Assembly (NCBI RefSeq): GCF_001039355.2
Contig: NW_019775003.1
Span: 290,129-354,128, forward strand
Direction of reading: 5' to 3'
Length of the DNA: 64,000 nucleotides
Origin: Lingula anatina
Taxonomy: Eukaryota > Brachiopoda > Lingulata > Lingulida > Lingulidae
Shown: in pieces, positions 13,329 to 25,500 of the stretch
How the letters are laid out: every line of letters begins with the position of its first letter
How positions within the stretch are numbered: position 1 is the stretch's first letter
Translations under genes and position numbers: made by a program
Notes under the pieces: model-generated
The model's input: the letters and a program-made list of their open reading frames with translations, nothing else
Told to the model about the DNA's origin: nothing
Database searches by the model: none

Positions 13329-13572
13329 ATGGACCAGTATAATTTAACTTTCACCACATGTCCTGAAGTGGCCAGGATAGTCCAGACAGAGACCACTATT
13401 ACCCTTCACTTTCTAACTCCCATACGGAAAGATGGGTGTCGGCTGGCCATGCCTCAGGGAATCAGGACGGATCTGGCCATGGAGTACCCTGGGAGCAGGA
13501 CCGAGGATAACATGACAGGACGCTATAATATCACCTCAGGCTCAGGGATACAAAATGGCACACACAGTGGAG
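13329..13572 (+). CDS. SYT7: SYT7 exon 1: start codon and luminal N-terminus
   Basis: AACATGG gives a good start context, and in-frame stops lie upstream. The exon encodes residues 1-81 with sequons at N5 (NLT), N61 (NMT), N67 (NIT) and N76 (NGT), as expected for a luminal domain without a cleaved signal peptide. The donor GTAAG at 13573 leaves phase 1, which exactly suits the acceptor at 27312. Vertebrate SYT7 has a much shorter luminal part, so this exon is inferred from phase, start context and sequons, not from homology. Confidence 0.6.
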
Positions 13573-16500
13573 GTAAGAAACTGAAATATGAAAATTTGGG
13601 AAGTCTGTATCAATAAATAGGTATGACCCCTAGTAAAAAAATACTTGTGATAATAGAAGTGATTAATATGCTTTTTATTAGGTTTGTTGTGATTCTTTCA
13701 AAATAGATTCCAGCAAGAGCAAGATGCATTTTTAGTAAGTCTACATAAAGTGTATCAACCCAGTGAATTACTCTTGAAGAAAGTAAATGTTTCTGTGTGT
13801 TAAAGTGCCTGGTATTTTCAACATAGGCTCTATAAGGGAAACAGTGAACGGTCTACTAATATTATTTTCCCATACATGCCGCTGAAGTAGAGATAACTGG
13901 AAATTGAACTGAAGCATCTGAATTTGATGGGGTTTCAATCAATAGTATACATTTTTCGGCCCTTCCATTTAATTTCATCATTTTGAAAAAAAGAAAGAAA
14001 TTTATTGCAGATAAAGTTGCACTGGGAAATACAGTTTCTGTGTTGTTATGTGTCCCACTATGGTGTAAATGGCAGGGTTATTGCATCTAGTGTCATAGGT
14101 GCTTGACCTCTCATACATTTTTAAAGAGTTCATATGCTGTATCACACCAATACAGGTCCGATCACTCTGAATACTATTTGGTGCGAAAATTGCATTTTTC
14201 CCTTGGGATAAAGTGTGGAGAATTGCAGCTGAGAATTGCAAATATTGATATATTCATTGTGTATGTGTGCAAATACTGTCCAGATCACTTCATGTTCCAC
14301 ATGTTTCACCTACTGCAGGGGAGTTGAATAAGGGTGTTTTGAGGTTTTTCGTTTTAAATATAAGGCTTATTAAATCATGAATAGATGAGCATTCTGAGCC
14401 CATTTTGCAATACATGGGTTGCTGACCGTAGAGCAAAAACACTTTTCACTGTGTTTATCAAGTGTTAAGGCAACAGTAAAGGGAATCAATAAAATATAAA
14501 AATGACCATTGCCTATAGAAAACATTTCGCACAAGAATTACGATCAGGAGGAATAAAATTCCCACGTCTGTCGTTCTACTTCTCAAATGTATCAAGTTCT
14601 ATTAATTAGAAATTAAGAGAGAGGATCAATCCCCATTGGTCATTAAGAATTCGTTTGAGCTTTTTCCAAAGCTCTTTGAAAAGGATGAGCTGAGAAAATG
14701 TCTACTGTGAATCTATCTTTTGGCTAGCTTATTAAACAAAAATGAATTTAAAAAAGCCTGTATAGTGGTAGAAATGGAAATGCCAGACAGTTTTGTTGCT
14801 GTGGGATAGTGCGGAATACTTATAATTATCCCAATGGCATACATAAGCTTAGCTGTTTTGTGATATAATGAATCTTAATTTCAATGAAAAAGGTACTTAG
14901 GATTTGGTTATTTAGGATTTGTAGGTGTGATCTGAATTATTTGATACTACAATACCTGAGACAAAATAGATGTTTGAGATAGTATACCTTATAAAGGCAT
15001 TTTTTGCACAATCGAAGACAACACTGCATGTATTCTTCATATAGTTTTTCGGATTGAAAGTAGAATGAAGTGATGGTTGATAAAATGGCAGTTTTTATTT
15101 TGTTTTGTTTGCCCCTTTTGTGGTATATTTATTGATTGTTTTTAATATTTCACCTGGTTTTAGCTTCAGGAATTAAGCAGTATCAATCTAAATCTTGCTA
15201 AAGGTATAGTTGCTTATTTCCCCTGTAATAATTTTCTAAGATGTTCGATCATTTACTTAATTTTGAGACAAAGGACTCAAAAAGTGTTTTTATTTTCAAA
15301 TAAACAGTTTTTGTTCTCAGTTTCGTTAAGTGCACTTGGAAGTCTTTTGCAATTGAAAAAATCTATGTTAAAAATACATTTATTAACAATACAAAGGTTG
15401 CTTTAGTACACACAACAAACAGGAGAAAGACATCCTGAACACAGATATCAAAGAAAGTTGTCTTGTCCTTTGGCATTTTTGTCCATTTACATCCTGAATT
15501 AGGCAGAGGATGCAGTCAGTGACAAGCCTTATTTCTTAACAAGATACATGAGAAACGATGTTTTTAAGAAACATGAATAACTAATCAGTGTCTTAGGCAA
15601 AAGTGAATATTTCTTTGCTTCAGTATATTTTGATTAAGTGGTTGTTGTATTGCCTGAGCAATATCCTTAGATTTGTATTTTACTTTTTTTGAGGCATTTT
15701 AGATATTTGATTTTTCCCACTTCCCCTTTTTTTGTTTTTGGAAAGGTGCCACTGAAGAAAGCATTATTTCCCATTTTAGAGTTGAAATGTGATTTGCACC
15801 TTTTAAGTACAGACATCTGAAATTCAAAATACTTGGTCATCTCTCAAAATCAATTTCTCTTCCATTTTGTCGAGTGGTAAACCCTGTTTCCTAGCCACTA
15901 TAATAATTTTTATTTTCAAAAACAGTGGGCAATATTTAATGAATTTTGGATAATGTTGTGAAATTAGAAAAATCTGCATATTGTGGGCTTGCTATCAAGT
16001 TAGTAAACACTGTAATTCTATTATTGTTTAATTTTTAAAAATTTGTAACAAGATGTTCATATTTATTTTGTAGCTTTTGTTTGAAATTCCTTTTTTCTTT
16101 TAAAGTTGATTGTTGAGCTACAACAAAATACCAAAAAAATTTAATATACACCTTTTCTCATAAATTGATTAATCAAAACTTGTATGGCTGGAACTCCTAC
16201 ACAACCTGACAATGCATGCTCAACTCATGTGTAGGAAAACTTAAAGAAGGGAAGCACATTCATATTTTAGTTAACTTTTTTATGTTAAAGTGATGACTTC
16301 ATTTTTCAGTCTGCAAATTAGACTTGAGAGAATGGAACAAAAAAGACTGCATATCTGAAGGATAAACCCCATATAAGCCAAATCAATTGAACATTTCAGT
16401 AATATAAATGCTGGGACATCATTTGCAAGGAAAAACCAATTTTTTAGTCCCTGGATGCTTCTTGAGACCTGAACACCTACATAAATCTTTCCTATAGTTT

Positions 16501-19500
16501 GTATTTAGGTAAAGAAAAAAGTTGAACAATAAATTGCATAGACAGTGGCCCAGAGGGACTTCGTCCCAGCTTCAGTCCATGTATGAATTCTATTTAGAAA
16601 TGGGGTCCTTTTCCTACACAGTAGTTTGCAAGCCTGGATATGGTAATGAAGGGGCGATAAGTAGGATTAAGATCATCAGAGAAAGCTATTTGATTCCCAA
16701 AGGCTTTTCAAATTTTGTAGTTTTCTTCGCTAGTCTTTTTATGGAATAGAAATGATTGGAATAGACTGGGTGGCTCTTGTGTTTATGAGAAGGAAATGAG
16801 GAATCTGAATAAGCATGTCATCTTCTCTGTAAGTGTAAACTGGTTAAATACATTTAAATATTTTTATACAACATATAGCTGATATCTCAGGGCTCTTTTT
16901 TCTCAAAAAATACTTTAGGGACGGTAAGTAGAACTTTAGCATGAAAAACTACTATTATCAAATTTTTCTCCAAGGTCCTAACCAATTTTGTAGTATTCAC
17001 TATCACTATTATTATTAAATTCTATGATTGGAAATAAGACATAAGTCCACCATTTTAAGACCACAGTTTTTCTGTTGACTCTGAGTGGATTGTTATATGT
17101 TTCCTTTTTTTTTTTTTTTTCAAGTCAAGTAAAATTGCATTTTAATGAGGGGCGTAAGTTAAATTATCATAATAGTATTCTATTTAGATATAAACACAGA
17201 CTATGAACGATGAGCATTAAAAAAAAAAGAAAACTTAAGGCAACAAAAATCCCATGTATGTTCCTTTTCCCATAGTAGGCTCTGCTGTAGTTGCTATAAA
17301 TCAGATAACTTGCTACAAAAAGCTAATTAATTGATAGCAGCATTAGACAGTTATACAAATGTTTAGCCTACTCAAAAGTAGTTGACTCACCAAAGTTTAC
17401 TTCAGTCTCCATGGCAGGCAAAAATTATTGTCAAGACAATAAGATTTGGCTTTGGGGCTCAGGTCTGAGACTGAAAATGTGAGGTAAGCAGCCCTGGATG
17501 CAACTTATCTTCTAAAATTTTACCCAGAATAGAGTTGTAGACATGAGTCATTTGGAGAAATTATTCCTATTTCTAATATTTGTCAGTCATCTGGATAAAT
17601 TTGTGTGCTTTGGCAGCATGTAATTAGCTACAGCAATGTGTTGTTTTTGACAGCATGTTTACTATGGCAGCATGTAGTTTGCAGCAACCTGGTTGCCATA
17701 ACAGAATTTTGGTTTTAACAGTGTGTAATTAGCCATTACAGAAGGTTGGCCCTAATTGTCTGTTGGCTGATTGTACTAGGTTCTTAGATATACCGCAGGT
17801 ATAATCTAGACGCTAGGGGCTCAAATCCACCGTTGAAAGATTCTAGGTTCGGTACGCGATTCCCGACTTGGGTTATGCCCGGAGAAAAGAGTAACGCAAC
17901 ACCACTGTTTAGTTACAAAAATCAAAACTTGTTTATTGCCAGGTCGCAGCCTGATTTTATACCTAACTTTGCATGACAGGCTTGTATCTTTATTGAGACT
18001 TTACTATAATTAAAGGAGATAAGATAAGAAAAGAGATTAACTTTAGATAAGAGCTATAAACTTCTATTGACACGTATTACAAGTCGCGCGCTCAAGCCCG
18101 CGACTCAGATTGAATAAATTACTAGTCTGAACATGATGCAGCTCATTGGTCATAACAGAATGTTGGTTGTAGCAGAATGTGTTTATCATAACAGAATGTT
18201 GATTGTGGCAAAGTGTTTGTCACAATATCAGAATGTTTGTTGTGGTTGTGTATTTGGTCATAACAGAATGTTGGTTGTGGCATTGTGTTTGTCATAACAG
18301 AATGTTGGTTTTGGCAGTGTATTGGTCATAACATAATGTTGATTGTAGCAGAATGTGTTTATCATAACGGAATGTTGATTGTGGCAATGTATCAGTATTT
18401 GTCATAGCAGAATGTTGGTTGTGGCAGTGTATTGGTAATAACAGAATGTTGCCTTGGTTGTGGCAGTGTGTTTTTCTTAACATAATGTTGACTTTGGCAG
18501 TATGTGTATGCCATAACAGAATGTTTGTAATGGTGTGCCGTTTGCCATAACAGTATTGGCCAAATCATCTTATTGGTCCTGATAGATTGTTGTTGTGGTA
18601 ATGTGTTGGCCATAATAGAATGTTGGTTGTGGCAAGGGCAGTGGGGTTGTATAGGACAGCTTCAATTATGTTGGCAGGATTATATTGGCAACTGCACCAT
18701 GCTGGCAATGTCATTTTATTGTGTTGGCTGTGACAGCTATAACCTGTTCATTTTAAATACAAACCATACATATGGCTGTGTGGTGGGTGTGACGGTGTAA
18801 AAAGGTGGTGAATCATAACTGCTGGTCTAAACGTAATGCCTAGCTTATCAGTTGTTGACAAGGTGTGTGAACATTTGCATGATTTTTCTCTTATTTGCTC
18901 ATAAATGTACTTTTTAAGAGGCTATACTCTCAGAGATAGTTCTTGTTGAACTTTATGGTATTAGATGAAACCTTAGTCTCATTACTTTCCTGCTAGCTAG
19001 CATAAAGCACTTCAAACACTTTCTGAGTTTGTAATTGGCAATATAGTTATTCAGCTAAGTAACAATTGCTAAGAAACACAGAAATGTCTATAGTATTGGC
19101 AACACTTCTCAGAATTGAAAACGCAGGGGATATTGACAAATATAGTGGTTTTCAGTGTCATGTAGTAGAATAATTGTGTTATTATACCATTGAGCTTTTT
19201 CAGTTTATTTTATGGTTTACAGTTCTTGTGAAATGCTATTGTGTGTTGATGGTATGGGTGTGGTTTGATATCTATAAATTTTTTAGGCACCAAACATATA
19301 TTCAATGTACAGTAAGGGGCATAGAGGGATTATAATGGCTATGAGTGAGGGGTTGGTTTCACTGCATGTTTAACTAGTGCCCTTTCCTTTAGCCAGGTCC
19401 TATGTTTAAGCTGTATTGAAAAATTAGTACTTTGGATTTTTTTTTTCTCTAAGAAAATTCATCTGTGTAGTTGGAATTTTTTGTTAAGTATTGTTTAATT

Positions 19501-22500
19501 GCATTGCTCTTAATGTTGTCTTACTGTTATGATCGTTTTCTGGTTCAGACAAGCTGGGCATAGAGGCAGAGGTATGCCTTTGGCCTCCTCAGGACACCCA
19601 TGTGTGTGGGGTGTATATGAGGAATACCCTGAGTTTGAGAAGTCAGTAGGAACTTGCCTCTAATTGTCAGCAAGTGTCTGCCAGATGCATGCTGACAATA
19701 TGTGCAGATGAGTTCCCATTGACTCACAGTGGTGTGGGAAGGGATGGATGTGCATGTGTATACATATATGATATTTAATCAAACTACTTAGCACTCATAT
19801 TTATGTTTTTTAATTAACTTAGTCACCATTTTGGTAGATTATGGACAAGTTGTATGGATCTGTCAATGCTGCGGAGGGGGCGTGGGCTGTACTAGATTCT
19901 CTAAATTTCTCCTTACAATGCATGAAACTTTGCATGTGAACCCAACTACAGTTTTTATGTCAGGAATGTGAACTATAAAGAGCATGCTTGGTAAGGCTTA
20001 TGATAAACTGATAAAACACAAGGTGTACTGAAAAGTAAACTTTACATTTGACATTATTCACATGGCCCTTAGCTGTTGGCATGATAGCAGAACTTGTGCT
20101 GCATACTAAAAGTATTATGCCTCTGCATATAGGGCATTGTATTGCTAAGATATGTGCTTGCTGCTAGTCTTTCCCAATGGGCCTAGCACACGAACAATAT
20201 GTGGTGCCTCGATATGAAACCAGACAACTTTTGTGTTTTTAATCTCCAAATATTAAAAAAAATCAATTAAGTTAATAAATAGGCCGGGAACAAGAACTTA
20301 TTATATAGTATATTTTATATTAACTATTATTAAAGATCATAATAATAAATGAGTTGCATTTCAATGTACTCCATGCTATGGTCTTTATTTAAAAATAGCA
20401 ATTTTTACGAGATTACATATTGCATCGTATTGTTTGGTTCCATTGCCTCTCTTTCAAAAATTAGAACAGGCGCTCCAAAACCGGGAGACAAAGTAAAAAA
20501 AAAAAATTATATTGACCAAGTTCGCCCTTGCACAAGAACGTCCTCGCAGCATTATCTGCAATTAACCTTCCTACGATTTTAAATGTATTTTGCAATATCA
20601 TTTTCAATCTGGCCCATGAAGAATTTTATTAATCAAGAGTGGGGAGGGTTGGAAAATCCCCTTGAGGCCACATATAACACTATAAATGTCAAGGGAATCC
20701 CCCTTACAATGAAGGAAAAATAAACGTTAATCTTAGGAAAGTCCGATGGATTTGCTTTTTAATACATACAATCAACATAATATTTCTAATATAATTTCTC
20801 AAAACAACACCAGAAAGCAAATTAAATCAAATCAACCAGACGGTAAAGACCGGCAGGCATTGTCAATTTCACCATTTGTTTATTTCAAACAGAGTACTTT
20901 TCGCGCATGTGCAGTAGTTTGAGACCTGTGCTAATGGGCCTTAATTGCTTAAAGTCATAATAACTCTTCGTTTTGGCCAAAAATTAAAATTTCCTGGAGT
21001 AAACGGCAATTTTCCCGTACTTACCAATGGTCAACGACCTCATTCCTGCATTCAAAGTTAGTCCATGGCCAGGGTTTTTCGTTTGCTATAATCTCTTAAG
21101 AGATTTTAACTGACGGAGCCCTCTCTGACATTGTGTAGTCACGCGATATCGAGCGATATTTTCTGGTGACCTACTTAAAACTGCGAGAAAAGCAGACAAC
21201 AACAACGCTATATAACAATAATATAAGATTCATAAGATATATTTGTCTCATTGCTCAAAATGCATTTTTATCTACAATGTGTGCAGTTCTGGGCTTTTCG
21301 TTTTCCAACACACTGTACAAAAACTCGCAACTTACGCCTGCGGATTGCATCATGCGCTTGCCTCATATGACGCCATATGTTATTTTGGTCTTGAATGAAT
21401 GTGAGAATCCGCGTGATACCCCAAAGTCATTGGCAACAGCTGCCTTGACAACTGGGAAGAAAGGCATCGAAAGCCCTATTGACAAGCGCAGATTTAAGTT
21501 TTACTACAATAACAGCCATTTTAGTGGTTAAATATTATATAATATTTTCATGCGTTGTTTACAATGTATTTCTTGCGGAATTTTAAATCTCAAAGGAAGA
21601 GTTATTATTGCTTTGAGCTTAATTGCCATACCTGTATTTCTAAGAATGACCTTAATTAAAGCCTCGGTCAAAACCGGACGCACAAATTTCAGGATCGTAC
21701 GTCCCCTACGATTTTTTGGGGGTTGCGTAGGCCGTGGAGGTTGTAGAGGTAGAGGAAGGTCTGCCTTGCCGTACGTGCTTTCGGGCTGTCTGCGAACTCG
21801 AAATTGCGTAAGAAGGCCTTGCGTGGGACGTGAGATTCTGCGCAAAATTTGGACGCAAACAGCCTGTAAGAACCCGTACGGCCGGTTGTGACCGAGGCTT
21901 AAGATTATAATTTAGACAACTCTTGGCAGGGTTTTTGTCAGAAGTATATAATGCTGTTGTTTGCCTATATTTTTATCTCCTGTAATGTACCCCTCTTGAC
22001 ATCACGTTTCCATTAAAATTGGCATACCTATTTCCTTATAAACCATTAGCAGTTTAGGCTTTGAGTTTTAAGCTAAAAAAATGATATGAGATTTTTTATT
22101 GATCAGTGCCCAGCAAGTCATGACAGCTTCCAAAGCTCTCAGCCCTTAAAATGTTTATAGTATCCCACCTGAAGCACTTTTTTTTAAATTATTCATTGTG
22201 CTGTGACTCTGAAGTATTAGTTCACAGAATCAGAGTCAATTTGTGAGGATGTGAAGCATGCAATTTTTGTGTTCATAGCCTTGTTTGTAATGTCTTATAG
22301 ACTTTTATGTGCTCCATGCAACAGCAGTCCCCCAATCACCATGATGCTCACGGTGTGCACATAACAAACAGAACGAAAACCTGACAATACTGTAATTATT
22401 GAACGAAATGTTTTATGGATTAAACCTGTAGCACTACCAATCCCAGCAAATTGCATACTTGTCTAATGATTGATATGGATATAAAGCAAAAGCACTGTTG

Positions 22501-25500
22501 TCAAAAGGCACTGTCTGTTCGTTTCAGGAAGCTACTGTAATTACTTTTCCTTTTTATTGCAGCTGAACTTGGCATTAAATTGTGTTTGGATGTATCTGAT
22601 ACAACTTCAAATATAATGTTTATGAATTGAAATCATCTTTTTGTGTTGTAATAAGGGTAGGTAGCTTGTGATTATGTCAAGCAAATTTTAATCTCACCCA
22701 GAGTCACTAAAATCAATGTGCCATAATAAAAGATTACTTATACAATATAAGTAAGGAAGTGATCATGACAGTTTCAAACCAAGCCAAGTATCAGTTTTTT
22801 AATTTGTTAATTGATGTCACATTTTTTTGTCTGTGTTTTGGAAAATGAGATTTTTCATGGTTGAAGTATAACTGACAATCTTTGTGAATAAACAAAGTTG
22901 GGTGTTTGTATTATTTTGTAATGAGGGAGATTTTTGATAAAATCAATCATAATGTTTAGGTGTCAATAAATGTATGAATTTTAGTATATGTGGGGTTATT
23001 GACAGAGACAAATTAAGGTCAACATTTCCAAATGGCATAACAAGGACTGTGATGTGACATAGTGATAGAACTTGATTTGCATCTAGATAAAACTGGATAA
23101 GATACGGACAGTTTTTCGGTTTCCTATAATAAAAGTGGCTATGTAAAAAAATCCTTCCAGTCTCCTTATTTACCCAGGCTGAAATTGTTATTAAGAATAA
23201 GATCCCTAAGACAGTGAACAGATGTCTCATGGAATATTTCACATTTAATTCTTGGCCAAATGTATCATAACCATGTCCTGATTGTCACAGTTATTTTATA
23301 GACAGGTACATTTTCTGGGTGACTGTTCATAGGCAGTTCCCAATATAGTTGGGTTCCCTGTTCTGTAGGCAGTTTTTATTATTGTCATGCATCAATAAGC
23401 TGCTTTATGGGCATTTCTCTATAGTCATTCTGGCCATTCTGTTGGCAATTCCCAATGTTATTCTTGATATATCTAGATATATTCTTCTGTCTTGTCCAAG
23501 TATATGCTTGTATATATGGCCATTTTACCCATTTTATGGGCAGTCCCCAATATTACAACGCAAGGAACTCTTAGAAGTAGTTTCCAGCATTGGTATATGA
23601 CTGCTAGAGTACAAACAGTTCCCAGTGCCATGCTGTCAACTAACTTAATACAGGCAATTCCCAGTATTGTTTGGAGGCTATCTCATTATTGAAAGTGAGC
23701 AGATATAAGGTCACCATTTAGTTTTAGGACCCAGTTCCCAGTGCCATGCTGTCAACTAACTTAATACAGGCAATTCCCAGTATTGTTTGGAGGCTATCTC
23801 ATTATTGAAAGTGAGCAGATATAAGGTCACCATTTAGTTTTAGGACATATTGATTTGTCAGCAAATGCCTACAAACACTAGTTGTTTTATATGTCCATTA
23901 AAGCAGTCATACATCCCTACCAGAAAGGAATATCCCAAGTGAATTGTCTTTACTGATTTTTTAAACCTGTTCATTAATCACAGTAGGAAATCCATTATGA
24001 AAGTAAAAATATTGTATGGCATAAATTTTGAACAATATGTATCAACTTATGCTGTTGGTTAATGTATGTGGTTATGCAAGTCCTTAGGTGTGAACTCTCT
24101 GGTTACATTCTGGATGGCATGAATTTTATTCGAGTCCAGGAACCATCATCATTTATTTAAAATCCTTTGTGTGACAGGCACTTAGAACATCTTCTTGTTG
24201 AATTGAGGAAATTTCCATTTACATATTACTACTGTGCATTATGCAATTATTGAAGACTTGAAACAAAACACAAAATTGAGCTGCCCCTAATGTTCTGTAT
24301 ATATCCCTTTCTTAAAAGCACATCCCTGTTACGTCAGTGAATGTCATTTTTAAAAGAAATTTTCTGTAGTCATTATCTATGTCCTAGTTTTTGGACAATG
24401 TTTCATTGTGTATGCCTAATGCAGTCTGGAACTGTCTGGAATGATATCTTCACTGATCATTCCAGTAGAAAAACCTATACAATTGGAAATATTTACAACT
24501 TCTTAGCATGTGTTTCAGTGACTTGCATGTGACCATGGGCTATTTATCTCTTTTCATCCAGGCAACACACTCTGGCACTCTGTTGGCTTGACAAATTACT
24601 AGTATTCACAAAGCAGTAAATTGGGTGCTATGTTGATATTATTTCCAAAACTCTAAAAGTGAAGAGATAAAAAAGGTTCTTTGTGCGACAGCCTTTTGTG
24701 TCTTCATCTTAAATCTCTTTGTTAACATGTGTAAACATAGAGAAATGGTCTAAAGCACAGACTCATAGGCAGGGGGTTTAGGACAGATTGAAAGAACCAT
24801 CCCTATGGCTGAAAAAGATCCCCTCTGAATCAAAATTTGAACTGTTTTCTGTTCCATTTCCCAAGTTGGGTCAAGTAAGGGAATAAAAAGGTCTATTATC
24901 AGAAATAAAAAAAAAAAACCCAAATTGTTGGTTACAGTCGTGAAAGCTTAGTGTATAGGAAAATCAAATGAGGCTATGTATGATATTTGTCTTAGATTCA
25001 AGACTTATTTAGTAGATAAACAGCTGGCATCAGGAAATGTATGCATTTTATAGATTTTTTCAGTACCATGACTTGAGCATGCCTAGGTATAGCATATACA
25101 ATAAGAGAATAAGAACAGGGTATTTACTCTAGATCTCTTCTATGAAATAAATTTAAGCAAAGCTGAAATACATACATAAGTATATATTGAGGTACACTCA
25201 AGAACATTACATAAATGGAAAAAAATTTTGCCAAGTTTTTATGTTGGTTGCATGCTATCCTCCAACACAATTCTTTGTGTTGGCTGCATGCAACCCTAGA
25301 ATTAGGTGAAGTACCTTGAGAAGCATAGTTAAGGGGAAAAAACATTGTGGGGAAGCAACCCGCTATTGCAGCATTCATTTAATGCATCCTTTGGAGAGAA
25401 AAAGAACCCATTATTGTACCAGGAGTGAAAAAGAACACTACATGTGTATATGATGTTTTATATCAGTCAAATGTAATTTGATTGTCATAATTATCACCAC

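Noticed and set aside
18292-18613. His/Thr/Leu-rich repeat ORFs on the minus strand
   Set aside because: Created by the minisatellite period, not by a coding gene.
18150-18735. Regular repeats resembling a CRISPR array
   Set aside because: Units are degenerate and adjoin without unique spacers, and the genome is eukaryotic.
21550-21891. 113-codon Arg/Gly/Cys-rich ORF
   Set aside because: It lies largely within the TTAA-flanked MITE, and a minus-strand frame overlaps it; composition explains both.
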